The notes beneath the pieces were generated by a model, which had not been told where the DNA came from, searched no databases, and worked only from the letters and a program-made list of their open reading frames with translations. The translations under genes and the position numbers were made by a program. From Polytrichum commune (Eukaryota; Streptophyta; Polytrichopsida; Polytrichales; Polytrichaceae), in NCBI GenBank assembly GCA_950295325.1, contig OX485805.1, forward strand, positions 50,118,758-50,182,757: DNA of 64,000 nt, in the 5' to 3' direction. Positions 1-11,118 of the stretch are shown here, one piece after another (the first letter of the stretch is position 1; each line of letters begins with the position of its first letter).

Positions 1-105
1 CCTCTAGTGAGAAGGGTCGAGAGGCCGAATTCTTGGTTTCTTGCGACTAGATTGGTGGAAATCGACGGCCTCTCGACCTTCGGCCATAGTGTGAAGCAGC
101 CCTAA
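1..105. repeat. Right end of a PIF/Harbinger-like MITE, cut by the window edge
   Basis: Bases 1-102 match the inverse complement of the left end of the element at 5051-5627: the stretch around the GAGAGGCC boxes, the TTGGTTTCTTGC block, and the terminal GCCATAGTGTGAAG. It ends in CCC followed by TAA (103-105), the same three-base target seen at the complete copies. The left end lies outside the window. The family assignment is inferred from the TIR start and the TAA target. Confidence 0.6.
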
Positions 106-1844
106 GTCCGTTTTAGACCACATTCCCATGACTAGGGCTTTTAAGGATTGATGTGGATTTCTCATGGTCGTGGTCTTTGAACTTCGGACCTAAGACCGTG
201 ACAATGAGCATTCCTAAATCAATTTTTTTCATAGCCCTTGGTCACGTGTGTAAAATGGTCCTAAACCTCTCATCCATTCGAATAATTTTTATTCCTTCTA
301 AGCTATTTTGACCATGTTATGGACAATTTCAACTCTGAATACAATTTTAACCAATGGATTGGCTCAAGGATTGTCTCATACGCTTTCAGTTCCCAAGATT
401 ACCAAGATTGATATGTGCAATGAGATTGCCTTGGCGAACAAGTTGCCTCTTTTTGCCCATGCAAATTATGTTGGATTAAAAGAAGATCACAAACACTTGT
501 AAGATTTTTTATTTGTCCTATAGCAATTGCAATAAAGGACAAGAAGAAAAGAAAAAAGGGAGAAAAAAAGGAAGACGAACAAATTCTTGCATTCTATTAT
601 TGTGGTAACAAATATTCAAATGAAAGAAAATTGACGGTGTTCAAGAGTATATATATAATACTGTCGAACTTTGGGGGTGATACACAACCAACTATAGTTT
701 GGTAACTTCTATTGCGGAGGGTAAATCGGATCTATCATGATTTGCCTTGCTAGCAACTTCTGAGTGGAACTAAGATTTATGTAAACATGGACAAAAGACT
801 TATCTAAAACTAAGAATGCATCTGAGAGAGTTTTCTTTTGCACAATTGAGACATGCACATTATAAAACAAATCATTCAGAAAAAGAAACTAGAAGAATAT
901 GATGAATTTTTTAATTAAAGAAAATTGAATACAAAATCTAATTTGATAAATAGATATATCTAATTTAATATGTAAATATAAATTACATATATAAAATTAT
1001 AATAAATCCACATCTAAAATTGGGTGCTATCATTTCTATCATAGGGTCCATAGATAGGACTGCATATATAAATATCAATGTGTCCAAAACTTGTGAATAA
1101 GTCTAGATTTGCTTATAACACAATCGTGGTCACTAGGTGCACATAGTGAAGAAGCTATATAAGGATGTGGTATTGGATAAGGTGAGTTAAATAGATCTTG
1201 AAAGAGGAGCAAAATAGCAAAAGCATAGAGGCCGAGGTTGGATAAACACAATTTTTACAATGATATTTTGTTACTTTATTTATACCCTCCCATTTGTTTC
1301 CATGTATGATTTTGCACTACAAGCTAAGCTACTTCTTCACATGTTTCAAAAACTTCATAGTTTTCTTTTTCATTCATTTACTTATCTCGAATCTCCACAT
1401 GTGAAACAATAAATCAACACCATACAAGTACGGAACTTACAAATCCGAAAATCATGAAAAATGAAAATTAGAACATGTGCCGTGTATGTGTACAATCTAT
1501 CACGGCAAGCTCAAATTTAAGCCATGGCATATCATCTAAATGATTCTCTCTTTATAAAAATTAAAATGAAACATGTCATGTGGTGTGGCGGAAATCGAAG
1601 ACTTATACTCTAAGAAGTCAAAAGTGCAAGAGTAACCCTCGACGTTTAAGGAATTTCCTTATATGAAAAGTGGGAAGAGAGAGTAGACTTCAAGTTTGCC
1701 TCACTAGGTGAGCTTATCGAGAAACATCATGAATCGTCTTAAGGGGCGTGTAATTCAAGCTTGGCGAGCGAAAAGCCCCCGTGGGGCTCCTTGTGTAATT
1801 AAGGGTTAAAAAGAGACACGTCAAGTTTTTGCACGTGTACTTAA
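106..1844. other. Gene-free AT-rich stretch with one dispersed repeat
   Basis: No ORF resembles a known protein and no splice-supported gene is seen. Roughly 1010-1130 is a diverged direct copy of 30,525-30,660; both share TATCATAGGGTC and GAATAAGTCTAGATTT. This marks an unnamed dispersed repeat. The remainder is AT-rich sequence without recognisable structure. Confidence 0.5.
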
Positions 1845-2416
1845 GGGGGTGTTTACACCATGGACTATGAAGTCGTCCCCATGCCCTGTAAAATCTGTGA
1901 TTGGCTGTTGAATTTGTCCTAGGACCACTTCGTTTTACACCAAGAAAAATATGTTAGAGTGACCATGGAGTTTGAGGTTCCCAAAAGACATATTTTGAGG
2001 CCTATAGTATCCATAGACATGGTCCAATGGGTTTTGTAATGGGAGAGGCAAAAAAGGTGCTCTGCTAGAAAAAGTAGGGGCCCATGGCAGAACAATATTG
2101 TTATAATAAAACGTTAATGAATTTTTTTTGGAGAAGAGAAGTTGAAGAGAAGAGAACACAAGAGAATGGTCAAACTTGATTTTATTTATGTATTTATTTA
2201 TTTATTTAATTTTTCTTTCAAAATTCCCTTTTTGGACACATGTTTAAAATAATCAGCACGTTCATTTTTAGGGTGCATGGTGATTTCTCTTGGTCCACAT
2301 ACAAAAAGCCCTAAGGCTTTGTAAATTGGACCATGGAAGTTGGACCATCAAGTTAGAACATGAAAAAAGGTCATCTTCCATGATCCAACTTCATGGTCCA
2401 TGGTGTAGACCGACCC
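1845..2416. repeat. 572-bp TIR element (MITE)
   Basis: The left terminus GGGGGTGTTTACACCATGG at 1845 is the imperfect inverse of the right terminus ending in GTCCATGGTGTAGACCGACCC at 2416. The similarity continues inward through CTATGAAGT / ACTTCATGG. The left flank is TAA (1842-1844) and the right flank TCA (2417-2419), an imperfect three-base duplication. The size, lack of coding capacity and TIRs fit a PIF/Harbinger-type MITE. It shares the start and target type, but not the internal sequence, of the elements at 5.05 and 7.0 kb. Confidence 0.6.
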
Positions 2417-2635
2417 TCAATAGTAGCTTCCATTTTTTCTTCATGCCATGATTTGTTTGGATTCAAAATGAAGAACAACCAACCCTTAGTATTGCAAAGT
2501 TGTAGGTGGACACAAGTAAATGTGCTCAAAATATGCCAACCACGCAAGTGTATGAAAATGTTCATTTGTGCTACCTACTTCCATTTCTAGGTAGTTGTAT
2601 TGATAACAACCTTATCTAAATTTGATTTGGTCCCG

Positions 2636-3190
2636 GGTACGCAACTCCCATATAATACGCAGGAGGCATTCGCATTAAAACGGGTTAGAGGAAGGCTTTT
2701 GTAAGAATTATATCAGATTATACACAAATAAAAGGACCAAGAAATTGGGTGAAGATGTAGGAAAAGTTGGGTTGCATAGTTATTTAAAAAAAAACTCCAC
2801 AATGTATATAAAAACTAAAACGCTTATCTTTTTAACCTATGCCTATACATAATTTCAAAAGATCCACACGAGTGGTTGCCTCCAATTCAATTTAAAAGTC
2901 ATTGGTAATGTTTTATTTATAATAAAGAATCTTAATTCTTAAATCAAAAAGCCCAAAAAGTTGGAGGTCTGACCTATGGTTTATGTATTAAAAAATCATA
3001 TAATTAGGGTTTATGCAATTATATGCTTCAAGGTATATTCATTTACTATATATAATTACATTTTTTGATTCCTTATTAGAAGGGCTACAAGAGTTTCCAA
3101 CATTGAAAAAAAATATATCACTTGAGATTGGACTAAAATCCATTATAAGTGATTATAATCAGGACCATATAATACGGGAGTTGCGTAGCC
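2636..3190. repeat. ~555-bp TIR element with TACGCAACTCCC ends
   Basis: GGTACGCAACTCCCATATAAT at the left is mirrored at the right by its inverse with two substitutions, TAATACGGGAGTTGCGTAGCC. The interior is AT-rich and non-coding. No convincing target duplication was found, so the superfamily is unassigned. Confidence 0.55.
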
Positions 3191-5050
3191 AAGAATTCGG
3201 TAATCAACTACACTATCCAAGTTGGTTTAGTACCTCAATATAATTGAAGACTTGGGTTCAAATACACAATGAGGGCGCCCTTGATGCTAATGTCCATACC
3301 AGGTACTTTGATCATAGATGTCATATATATGAGTATATTTGACACCATGCAATATTAAATCCTAATCCAAACTGATGTTGGTCTAGAGTCCTCTTTTTTT
3401 TAGGGCATTTGTAACGAGGATTTCACATTCTTAGATACCAATAGGGTATGGGTATTTGACGGTGTTGTTATTTTTGGATGCCATTCGACTCTATATACCA
3501 TGCAAGATCCTTTGTGCCAAGGTAAAGTTGTCCTCATATCAAAATGGTTTAGCGTGCTATCGACTAAATGACAACTTGGGTATACAAAGATTCTTTCACT
3601 TCGAGATACCCAACAATTATTGATATTTGGATGGTATACAATTTCGATACCCATAGGTACGTGCTTTATGCCATTATTGATACCACACAGTCACCTATAT
3701 CCCTTAATACATACGAGTCCAAACGCATAAATATGACTTCTAATTGTAGCCCTAGCTATGATGACCACAAAGTTGAAGAACTTATATAATGATGTCAAGA
3801 GTGACCCCAACAAATAACATATACTACTTATTAATGGAATTCTAAATGGCGTTGAACCAAAGAAGAAGAAGATTTGTATTGATTCATCTATATATACGTG
3901 CAAAGATGTTATAAGAAATGAGCCTTTTACCATCCACTTGGGGGGGGGGGGGGGTTCCCATTGAGGTCACATTCTTAGATGATATTTGCTACAAAATCAA
4001 CCTCATTGTGGGCGAGGGTCTTCAAAATAATGAAGGTGTGTTGTCCCCCTTTTGTGGAAGCATTTCTTACACAACCTTGTTGAGCTGGTAGATCCTAGCA
4101 TTTAGCCATTGTGATTGGTCAAAGTGGTGCTTTTCTTACAACGTGTTATATCCTTTCTACACTGTCACCATGATTGGCAAAAATGGTGTTATTTCTGTAT
4201 TTAATGCCGCATATGATTAGTTGTTTATAATATTGGCTCACCTCATGGCATTGGTGCACTCAATTGTTGACGGTTTTAAAATGAAGATTAAGTGTTGTCC
4301 AAAGGTTGGTTTTATGTTTAGGCACTGCTACCTTATGGCCTATGTACAAAATTTATACGAAGAGTTAGAATCATATTTTAATATTATTTAGTAAATTACC
4401 TTGTAACCTCAAGGTGTCAACAAAGTATGCTAATATGTGAGATCGATGATCAATATGCTAAGCATGTATTTGATCCGTGTAGTGTTGAGTGGGAAGATGT
4501 CAAAGTGAACATGATGAAACATGCGGACGTAAGAAATCACCAATTTGTCAAGAAATAACCGTTGGTGAGCGTTTTATGCTTCCACTTCTTTGTCAATTTT
4601 TGTGCTTCCACTAAGAGAGGGGGTGCTAATCCCATCCCCACCCCAAAAACGCACCCTATGCAAGATTCCTATCCCCACAAATGAAGGGCATTTAGAATTG
4701 CCCTTTTGTTGGGACAAAGCTATGGGTGGGTCACTTATATGTGAAGCTTGTATTTGGAATTGGGTGCATGTAAAAGTTACAAGGGCTTGAATTTGTTGCA
4801 TGTTGGGTGGAGTGTTGTTGGTTTTTGTGTAGGAGCGGTTTTGGCCGAGCGTTGGGACAGTTTGGGGAGCCATTTGCAATGGAAGAAAAGTGTGGGGCTA
4901 GGGGAGGATTTGAGTAGTATGGGGCAAGTGACTTCAAGAATCTCTAGTGTGTTCATATGATATACAATAGGTTCATTATATTTTGGTTTCCACCACATCT
5001 AGGCCGATTGTATATACCACTGATCCACTTGGACTCCAAATACATGCTAA
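3191..5050. other. No gene recognised
   Basis: AT-rich sequence with only short random ORFs. A 15-base G tract lies at 3940-3954. No protein family, TIR pair or tandem array was recognised. The TAA at 5048-5050 is the target duplication of the next element. Confidence 0.5.
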
Positions 5051-5627
5051 GGGGCGCTTCACACTATGGCCATAGGTTGAGAGGCCATCGATTCCCACCA
5101 ATCAGATTGCAAGAAACCGAGAGTTCGACCTCTTGACCCTTCACACTAAGGCCAAAGTCCAAAGGCCGTCGTAATTCTAAATGATTACTTTTTGAAGAAG
5201 GCGACGGACTCTCGAAAGAAGTTTGGGACGGACAGGAATGGAAACCCAAACTATGCTCGAGAGGCCATCGGTCTTTTTTCATTCAAGAAATCAACCATCG
5301 ACAAGATCTTGGTTGTTAGATTGGAGGGGTTGTTTTGCACAAGGAATAAAGCGGGATGCTCCTTCTTCATGGGATGGGTTTGGACTTTGGGCTTGGCCTT
5401 TGGAGGCTTCACACTATGACTGCCCAAGTCGAGAGGCCGTGGGAGTTCATGGCCAAAGGTTTGGACTTTGAGCTTGGCCTTTGGAGGCTTCACACTATGC
5501 CCGGCCAAAGGCTCCAATTACTATATTTTCTTGCCTATTTTCAACCCATTTCTTTGGACTCTCAACAAGGTTTGGCCACTCAATCCCACGGCCTCTCGAC
5601 TTGGACAGCTATAGTGTGAAGCGGCCC
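5051..5627. repeat. 577-bp PIF/Harbinger-like MITE with internal TIR duplications
   Basis: The left end GGGGCGCTTCACACTATGGCC pairs with the right end reading GCTATAGTGTGAAGCGGCCC. The element is flanked by TAA on both sides (5048-5050, 5628-5630). Internally, blocks containing CTTCACACTATG recur near 5147, 5409 and 5490, and a CTTTGG-rich segment is repeated twice. Part of the TIR has therefore been duplicated within the element or elements have nested. It is the best complete match for the fragment at 1-102. Confidence 0.75.
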
Positions 5628-7004
5628 TAAGTTGGCCAAAGGATTGGTTGAAGCACCCACTATTTTATTAGGCTTGTTGGAGTTGTCATTCGATTCAACT
5701 GGAGTTTTGGTTAGGAGTTGGTTGTTCCATGTGCAACACCTTCCACGTGTGTGGTAAGTTTGTGCATGCATGCTTGAAGATGGTGGGGAGACTTGAACAA
5801 GGAACATTCTGTATCGATCTAGTGAGCACCCCTTAACATGCTGGAGTAAGTTTGGCCCTCAATGAACCAATATGCAATTGTGTTTCTTCGTCCAAACCTC
5901 TTCAAGCATGGGCCCAAACCTTACCAAACACATGGAAAAGTAATGTATGCAAAACAACCAACATCCAACCAAAAGCCTCATGGACTTAAGAGATATCTTC
6001 AATCAAGTCCACATAATCTTCAAAAAAAATGTATGACCCAGTGGCTTAATACCTGAAAATATAGCAGCATAGAGGTTGAGGGTGGGTATAAAGAGGTGGG
6101 GATTTGATGGCTTTGGTCATGGCCCCTGACCAGGATTAAGGTACGTGGGTGTAATTTGGTTCTTTTTTCATGTTCTCCAACTTCTACCGACTAGATTTAC
6201 ACAAACAAAACATGTGTTGCATTAGCAAATCTATGATGAAACTTCTGCAAAAACCAGACTGAAATTCAGACTTCCCCTTATTCAGTTATGGTTGTCGGAA
6301 GTGCATGTTTGCCACTTTCTTAATTAGATATATAGGTCCTCCCAATCGTGTTCACTATTGAGTGTAGAGTAATTATTAACATTCGAATACACAGTTCAAT
6401 CTCTTTTGAACATGTGTCTTTATGTTGTTGGTTCTTTGGTCCACACTAAACCACGTACCAAGCTAATCTAGGGGACTGGTTAAGAAAACAAGCCACTTAA
6501 GACCCATCTAGTTTAGAGCTTGTTGCAGAGCTTGTTGTTGGTTGAGCCAACAAATGAACCTTATCACGGGATGCCGGTGTCCCATAATACAGTGGTTAAA
6601 CCTTAAAGCACGTGTCGATGTCAAAAATGGTCAGTTGAAGGCGATCAAAGTGATGTTGAAATTATCTCGATGTCATGTATATGCTCTGTTGTTCGAAGTT
6701 GGTTTTCGTTTTCGATCACTTACAACTACAAAACCAACCATTAAGGAGGCTCCGATTTATTTGGGACATTCGTGTCCTGCCATAAGGTTGAAATAAACGA
6801 CGCAAATGAGTGTGTGTCGTGTGCTTTGATGAATAATTTGATTTGTTTGAGTTTTATCCGGTCCATAATGACAGTTGTTTTACAAGGGACCAAAACTTAG
6901 AAGATTCATTTTCTTAATGGGATTTCTTCCTCGCATAAGCTGCCTAATATTTTGTTGACAAGTATTTGAATACGTCTTCATGTTTATAATCACAAAGCAT
7001 CTTA
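5628..7004. other. Non-coding; carries one half of an inverted dispersed repeat
   Basis: 6270-6520 is a diverged inverse copy of 46,545-46,800. Both carry the order TTATGGTTRTYGGAA, GCATGTTTG, ATAGGTCCTCCC, CAATCTCTT and AAGAAAACAAGCCACT. The repeat has no coding capacity and was not identified. The rest of the interval shows no gene. Confidence 0.5.
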
Positions 7005-7504
7005 CGGCCACTTCACACACGAGACTGAGAGCCCATGACCATTTACACTTTAAGCACTCTCATTGGTGGAAAAGGCGGAGCCGGTCCAAGTTCGCTTCAC
7101 ACTACGCTTGAGGGACCAACGGAGTAAGTGAATGCAAGGTGGATGTAAAGTCTACATGGATTCCTACACGGCATCACATGGATCATGTTTCATGGTCACT
7201 TGAAGTATTTTCAAAAATCATCTCTTGGAGGTAGGCCTAACACAAAACCAAGAGACCATGGCACTCCGAATGCTCACAACCATTGGTTTATTGAATTTTA
7301 TCATGTGTGAGGACCCGCATGAATAGAAATTCATTGAAATAGAATTTGGTTGAGGGCCCGGTCACATATGACTTCACACTACATTGGAGGGTCTGTGACC
7401 ACACTACATGAGTTTGGAGGTGTGTTGGGACGGCCTTTGGACACTTTCTAATGGGCTCTCACAATATCATGGTCACGGCTCTTGGCTCATGTGTAGAGTG
7501 GCCC
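7005..7504. repeat. 500-bp PIF/Harbinger-like MITE, copy A
   Basis: The TIR starts CGGCCACTTCACACACGAG and the right end is the inverse of GGGCCACTCTACACATGAG. It is flanked by TTA on both sides (7002-7004, 7505-7507). Over nearly its full length it is the inverse of the element at 45,790-46,276, sharing the CATGTAGGAATCC and CTCCGTTGGTCC blocks among others. Two full copies with separate TWA duplications are good evidence of mobility. Confidence 0.8.
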
Positions 7505-7629
7505 TTATATCAAGTATAACCTCTCCTAGGCCCTTATATAGGCTCTTGAGATGGTGTTGTCTTCCAACTTTTTCTTATCAATTGGGTGGGACCCGATTAG
7601 AACATTAGATGGGGACGCAATTTGGGTCA

Positions 7630-7862
7630 CTACACCAACTTATGATATATATATGTAGTGTCACTTGCTACTTGGAATTACACAACGCTATAAATTTTTA
7701 ATGCACATCTCATTCTTTCTACGAACAAAGGTCGAATTGGTTGTTTGGACATTATAGAACATTAATATCTTTACTTGGTAAAAGAATCACACTGCTAGTC
7801 AAAATATACAGGAACGTGTAACTTTAAATAGTAAGTGACACTAAATACCATATTTAGTGTAG
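7630..7862. repeat. 233-bp MITE with CTACACYAA ends
   Basis: The left end CTACACCAACTTATGAT and the right end ATACCATATTTAGTGTAG are inverse, and the pairing continues into a GTGTCACTTGCTA / TAGTAAGTGACAC block. The same terminal motif family recurs at 44,603-45,004 and in the nested pair at 47,048-47,668. It is non-coding and no clear target duplication was found. Confidence 0.6.
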
Positions 7863-8128
7863 ACATTCAATCGTCAAAGGTCGACATGGCTTAAAATTTG
7901 ACTTGTATACACACAACTTCTAGGAAGTCTTAAGATTGTATTTCTATGCTTATAGATTTTGTAATAGAAATTTAATACATTCTCTTATCTCAAGAGGAAA
8001 ATAAAAAATGGTAATATGTGAAATTGGTGATTGATGTACCATATGTGTATATGCATGTAGGTCCTATATTTGAACCTATATCATCGATTTCATCTAGGCT
8101 TTCCACTGCGCTCAAAAACATATAGTTA
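7863..8128. other. Short non-coding spacer
   Basis: No feature was recognised. The TTA at 8126-8128 belongs to the target duplication of the next MITE. Confidence 0.4.
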
Positions 8129-8511
8129 GGGCCGGTTCATACTATGTCCAAGTCGAGAGGAGAAGCGTCACTTTTCTGGACTAAACTATGTCGAGAGGAG
8201 AAGCATCTGGGCTGAAAAAATATATTAAAATAATCCATTGTCATATTTTGAATATTTCAATGAAAAAAACTTCGGACTCTCAACGGAAGTTTGGGTCGAG
8301 CATTTTGCTCGACCCAAACTTTGCTCGAGAGGCCGAACTCTTGGCGCCATAACTTCCTAAAAGTGCTGCCAGCTAGGCTCTTTTGGAAGCGATGCCCTTT
8401 GGACTTCGGCCTCTAGTGTGAAGGCCGAGAGGACGGACTTTGGACATTTATGCAGTTTCACTGTTCCAAACGCTTCTCCTCTCGAAGTTTGGCCATAGTG
8501 TGAACCGACCC
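8129..8511. repeat. 383-bp PIF/Harbinger-like MITE
   Basis: The left end GGGCCGGTTCATACTATG and the right end GGCCATAGTGTGAACCGACCC are inverse, and TTA flanks both sides (8126-8128, 8512-8514). The interior contains further inverse GAGAGGAGAAGC / CGCTTCTCCTCTCG blocks, so the whole element could fold into a long hairpin. It shares the CACTATGGCC and GAGAGGCC boxes of the 577-bp family but is shorter. Confidence 0.75.
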
Positions 8512-8883
8512 TTAGTTTTAGATAGGGTCATCTTTGACAGTTTTTTCAAAGAATAGAAGTATGTAGCCAAATATATTGTTTCGAGCATGGAGAGGCCTCT
8601 CAATCACTTTAGGGTTAATGAAATTCCAACTCATTTGCATGGTAAAGCTTCAAGTAGTGAATAAGCTTTCAACTCTACATACAAAACTATGCAAATACTA
8701 CTCCCTCGTGAATAAACTTAGAGAACGCAACCACGCTTTGGAACTCAAGTTGTAAGGTTCACCCCCTCATTACTATCACAAAAGGCGTAAGAGGTTCCAA
8801 CATTTCATGAACATTCAATTAGTAAATTGGAATGCCTCCACATACCCCTAACAAGAAGTCAAAAGAGTAATGAAACACATGCC
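8512..8883. other. Non-coding spacer
   Basis: No gene, TIR or repeat unit was recognised here beyond the flanking target duplication at 8512-8514. Confidence 0.4.
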
Positions 8884-9343
8884 GTAGCTCTCTAGCAACT
8901 TGGGCATAAAATATTTAATTTTAATGGTGCCTAAATTTTTGGGAAATGAATATCGTTGAGTGTCCAAAAGAAAAGAGATAACATTCAAAGAGTGCATGAA
9001 TTCACAATAATCTCTCACAAACACCAAAGTAGCATAGTCTCTCACAAAGACCACTCCGTATAACTCTCACACAAAGCAATGTTGCCAAGCAAAACCCTGA
9101 CATACAAGCAAAAGACAAACTTTAGGGTTCAGGGAATGTTGGTTAAGGGGAGTGTTTAGGTTAATCGTAGCCGTTATAGATGAAATCAGGAAAACCATCC
9201 GTGAATTATAAAAATGACTTCAATGAATGTCTGACTTATTTCAAATTATTTTTTGAATCTATCGGATTTTGGAATATTGTTTTTTGGGTTGCCTAACTTA
9301 CTTTTGCACTTTAATTAATGTGCCCAAGCTACTAGAGAGCTAC
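8884..9343. repeat. ~460-bp TIR element, one arm dispersed
   Basis: GTAGCTCTCTAGCAACTTGGGCA at 8884-8906 is the near-perfect inverse of 9321-9343. The right half (about 9121-9343) is a diverged direct copy of 36,196-36,437, including the GGAATGTTGGTTAAGGG and GGGTTGCCTAAC blocks. It is non-coding; the limits may extend somewhat further outward. Confidence 0.55.
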
Positions 9344-9998
9344 ACTTTACCAAACAACTATCAAATACCTCACATAGTATATATTAAATAAACAAAAAAT
9401 GAACAATGAACAAGCCCATGTGAACCCCCCCCCCTTCATGGCTTGGTGCTAGGGTCACTCTAGGAGTAGGGAAAGGTGGGAAAAAAATATTGTTTTTATT
9501 GTTTTTATTTTATTTTTTAGTTCTTACCACATTTTGGTTTCTATGCTTTTTGAGTTATTTGTATACTAGCACGTTGATTGTAACTTAGCTAACTAAAGTA
9601 TGGGACATTGGGGAGGAGTTGGGATGAACTTAGCATATATGTCAAGGCACTTCTATTAGTTTCATTCATATACTACGCATATCTTATGTCTTTATATGGT
9701 TTTAAATGTTGGTTAGATTTAGGGTACATGGATTGTTCATTCAAGTACTTACTAAGTCATTCATTGTTCAAGGTTAGCTACATTCATTTGTGCAATTAGA
9801 TTGACCCACACTAATTTATTGATATTTCACACTATTTTGAACATTTATTATCACAACAAGAAACGTGATTTTTTTTTCCGGGGTGGGGTGGGGGGTATGA
9901 GCCCAAAATGAGTGCTCATATTTGTTTTATGTTTAGAATTTAATTAGAATTGCAATTGGAGTGTTATTGAAACAATCAAAAGTATAAAAAGAGTGAGG
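9344..9998. other. No gene recognised
   Basis: AT-rich sequence with a C10 tract at 9425-9434 and a short G-rich run near 9880-9895. The only ORFs are short and look random. Confidence 0.45.
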
Positions 9999-10014
9999 CT
10001 TGGTGTGCAGGAAT

Positions 10015-10578
10015 GCTATCTTGTGAGCGGTGAGCAGTGAGCAGTGAGCCGTCAGCAGAAAATTTGAATTTTTATTCTTCAAATTTTTCAATGAAATGTA
10101 TGATATAGACCCTATGACCGTGGAGAATTTATGGTTTCATTCTATAAAATCTGCATATTATTTAACAAAAATTAATCAAGGTCCTATTTCCTTTTTTTGA
10201 GTTTTCGTGGATAAATACTTAAAATTTTAATTTACATTCTTATCCCTTATTTTATGTTCCCTATTATTTTGGAAGTTTTTTTCCTAAATTTTTTTTTCGT
10301 TTTCTTCCGTTTCTTTTTATGGATGGTTTTTTCAAAAGTTTATAATTTCTTCCACTCCACGGTTATAGGCACCATCCATAGTTAAACGTACCATCTACTT
10401 TTAGTCATATTTGTAAAGAAACTATACGAAGAGTCCTACTCGGTGTAAGAATTAAGTCAAATATTCTGATTTTTTTTTTAAAATCAATTTTTTTTCAAAA
10501 ATTTCAAATTTTCTGCTCACTGCTCACCGCTCACTGCTCATCGCTCACTGCTCATCGCTCACAAGATAGCGTCGCTGG
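10015..10578. repeat. Non-autonomous TIR block (MITE-like) at the left end of the composite element
   Basis: The left TIR begins GCTATCTTGTGAGC and runs through five heptamers into AGAAAATTTGAA. The right TIR begins TTCAAATTTTCTG and runs through seven heptamers into CACAAGATAGC at 10,570, with a variable seven-base tip to 10,577/10,578. The interior is AT-rich and non-coding. It could be an internally deleted derivative of the larger element, since its right half shares the CCACGGTTATAGG block with the end near 16,170. Confidence 0.7.
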
Positions 10579-10625
10579 GTGCATAACCTCATTATACGTA
10601 TATGTAGGTGTCATAATTGTGAACC
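10579..10625 (-). pseudogene. Fragment of a second SWIM-protein gene copy (near its 3' end)
   Basis: Read on minus, this encodes APTYTYNEVM, matching the sequence just before the C-terminus of the gene at 11,119-12,912. It is broken at GTTATGCACC, directly against the TIR block ending at 10,578. The missing C-terminal continuation of this copy is found at 16,276-16,320 on the opposite strand, beginning with the same ten bases. Confidence 0.65.
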
Positions 10626-10642
10626 ACTCAAACCGCTCACGG

Positions 10643-10950
10643 GCTGAGTTAAGGCCCACAATCTACAAAAGCAAGGAAATTAGATATTAGAAATAGTCAA
10701 TATGTAGGTAGCTACTAGGTTTTGAGACATCCGCCTGTAGATGCGAGTTGTGTAAGAGACTGGTATTAGGTCTGGATCAACCCGGGTTCGAATCCGGTTG
10801 GTAACATTGACTGGTGCTATCCCAAATTGAGCTAATGATAAAGTAGGAATAATCTATAGGTGGATACCAAGAAGAGGTTACTACGCGGATGTGCGTAGAA
10901 TCTTCTCGATTATTTTTTATTTTTAGAAACTTATTATTATTTATCCGTGT
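10643..10950. repeat. Candidate tRNA-derived SINE
   Basis: It contains GGGTTCGAATCC (about 10,784), an exact match to a Pol III B box, about 20 bases after a weak A-box-like TAAGAGACTGG. The end of the segment is AT-rich and T-rich. Flanking copies of GAAYCAMTCAAACCGCTCAC occur at 10,621-10,642 and 10,951-10,972 and look like long retroposition target duplications. It is not a tRNA gene: no acceptor stem or cloverleaf can be drawn. It interrupts the composite transposon. Confidence 0.45.
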
Positions 10951-11118
10951 GAATCAATCAAACCGCTCACGGTTGGGTCATAGTCTAAATAGAATTGAAG
11001 GTACTGAATCATTTGAAATACTTTCAGTCCATAGTTAATTTTTATTATAATAATCTAAACCAAAACATGTCATTTATTGACATTCAAATATATGTTGCTT
11101 AATAGAACACTTGCAATA

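Noticed and set aside
6560-6680. Possible second Pol III head (AGTGGTTAAACC)
   Set aside because: No B box at the right distance and no flanking duplication.
10735-10810. tRNA gene suggested by GGGTTCGAATCC
   Set aside because: Only the B box fits. No acceptor stem or anticodon arm can be drawn, so a SINE-type derivative is preferred.
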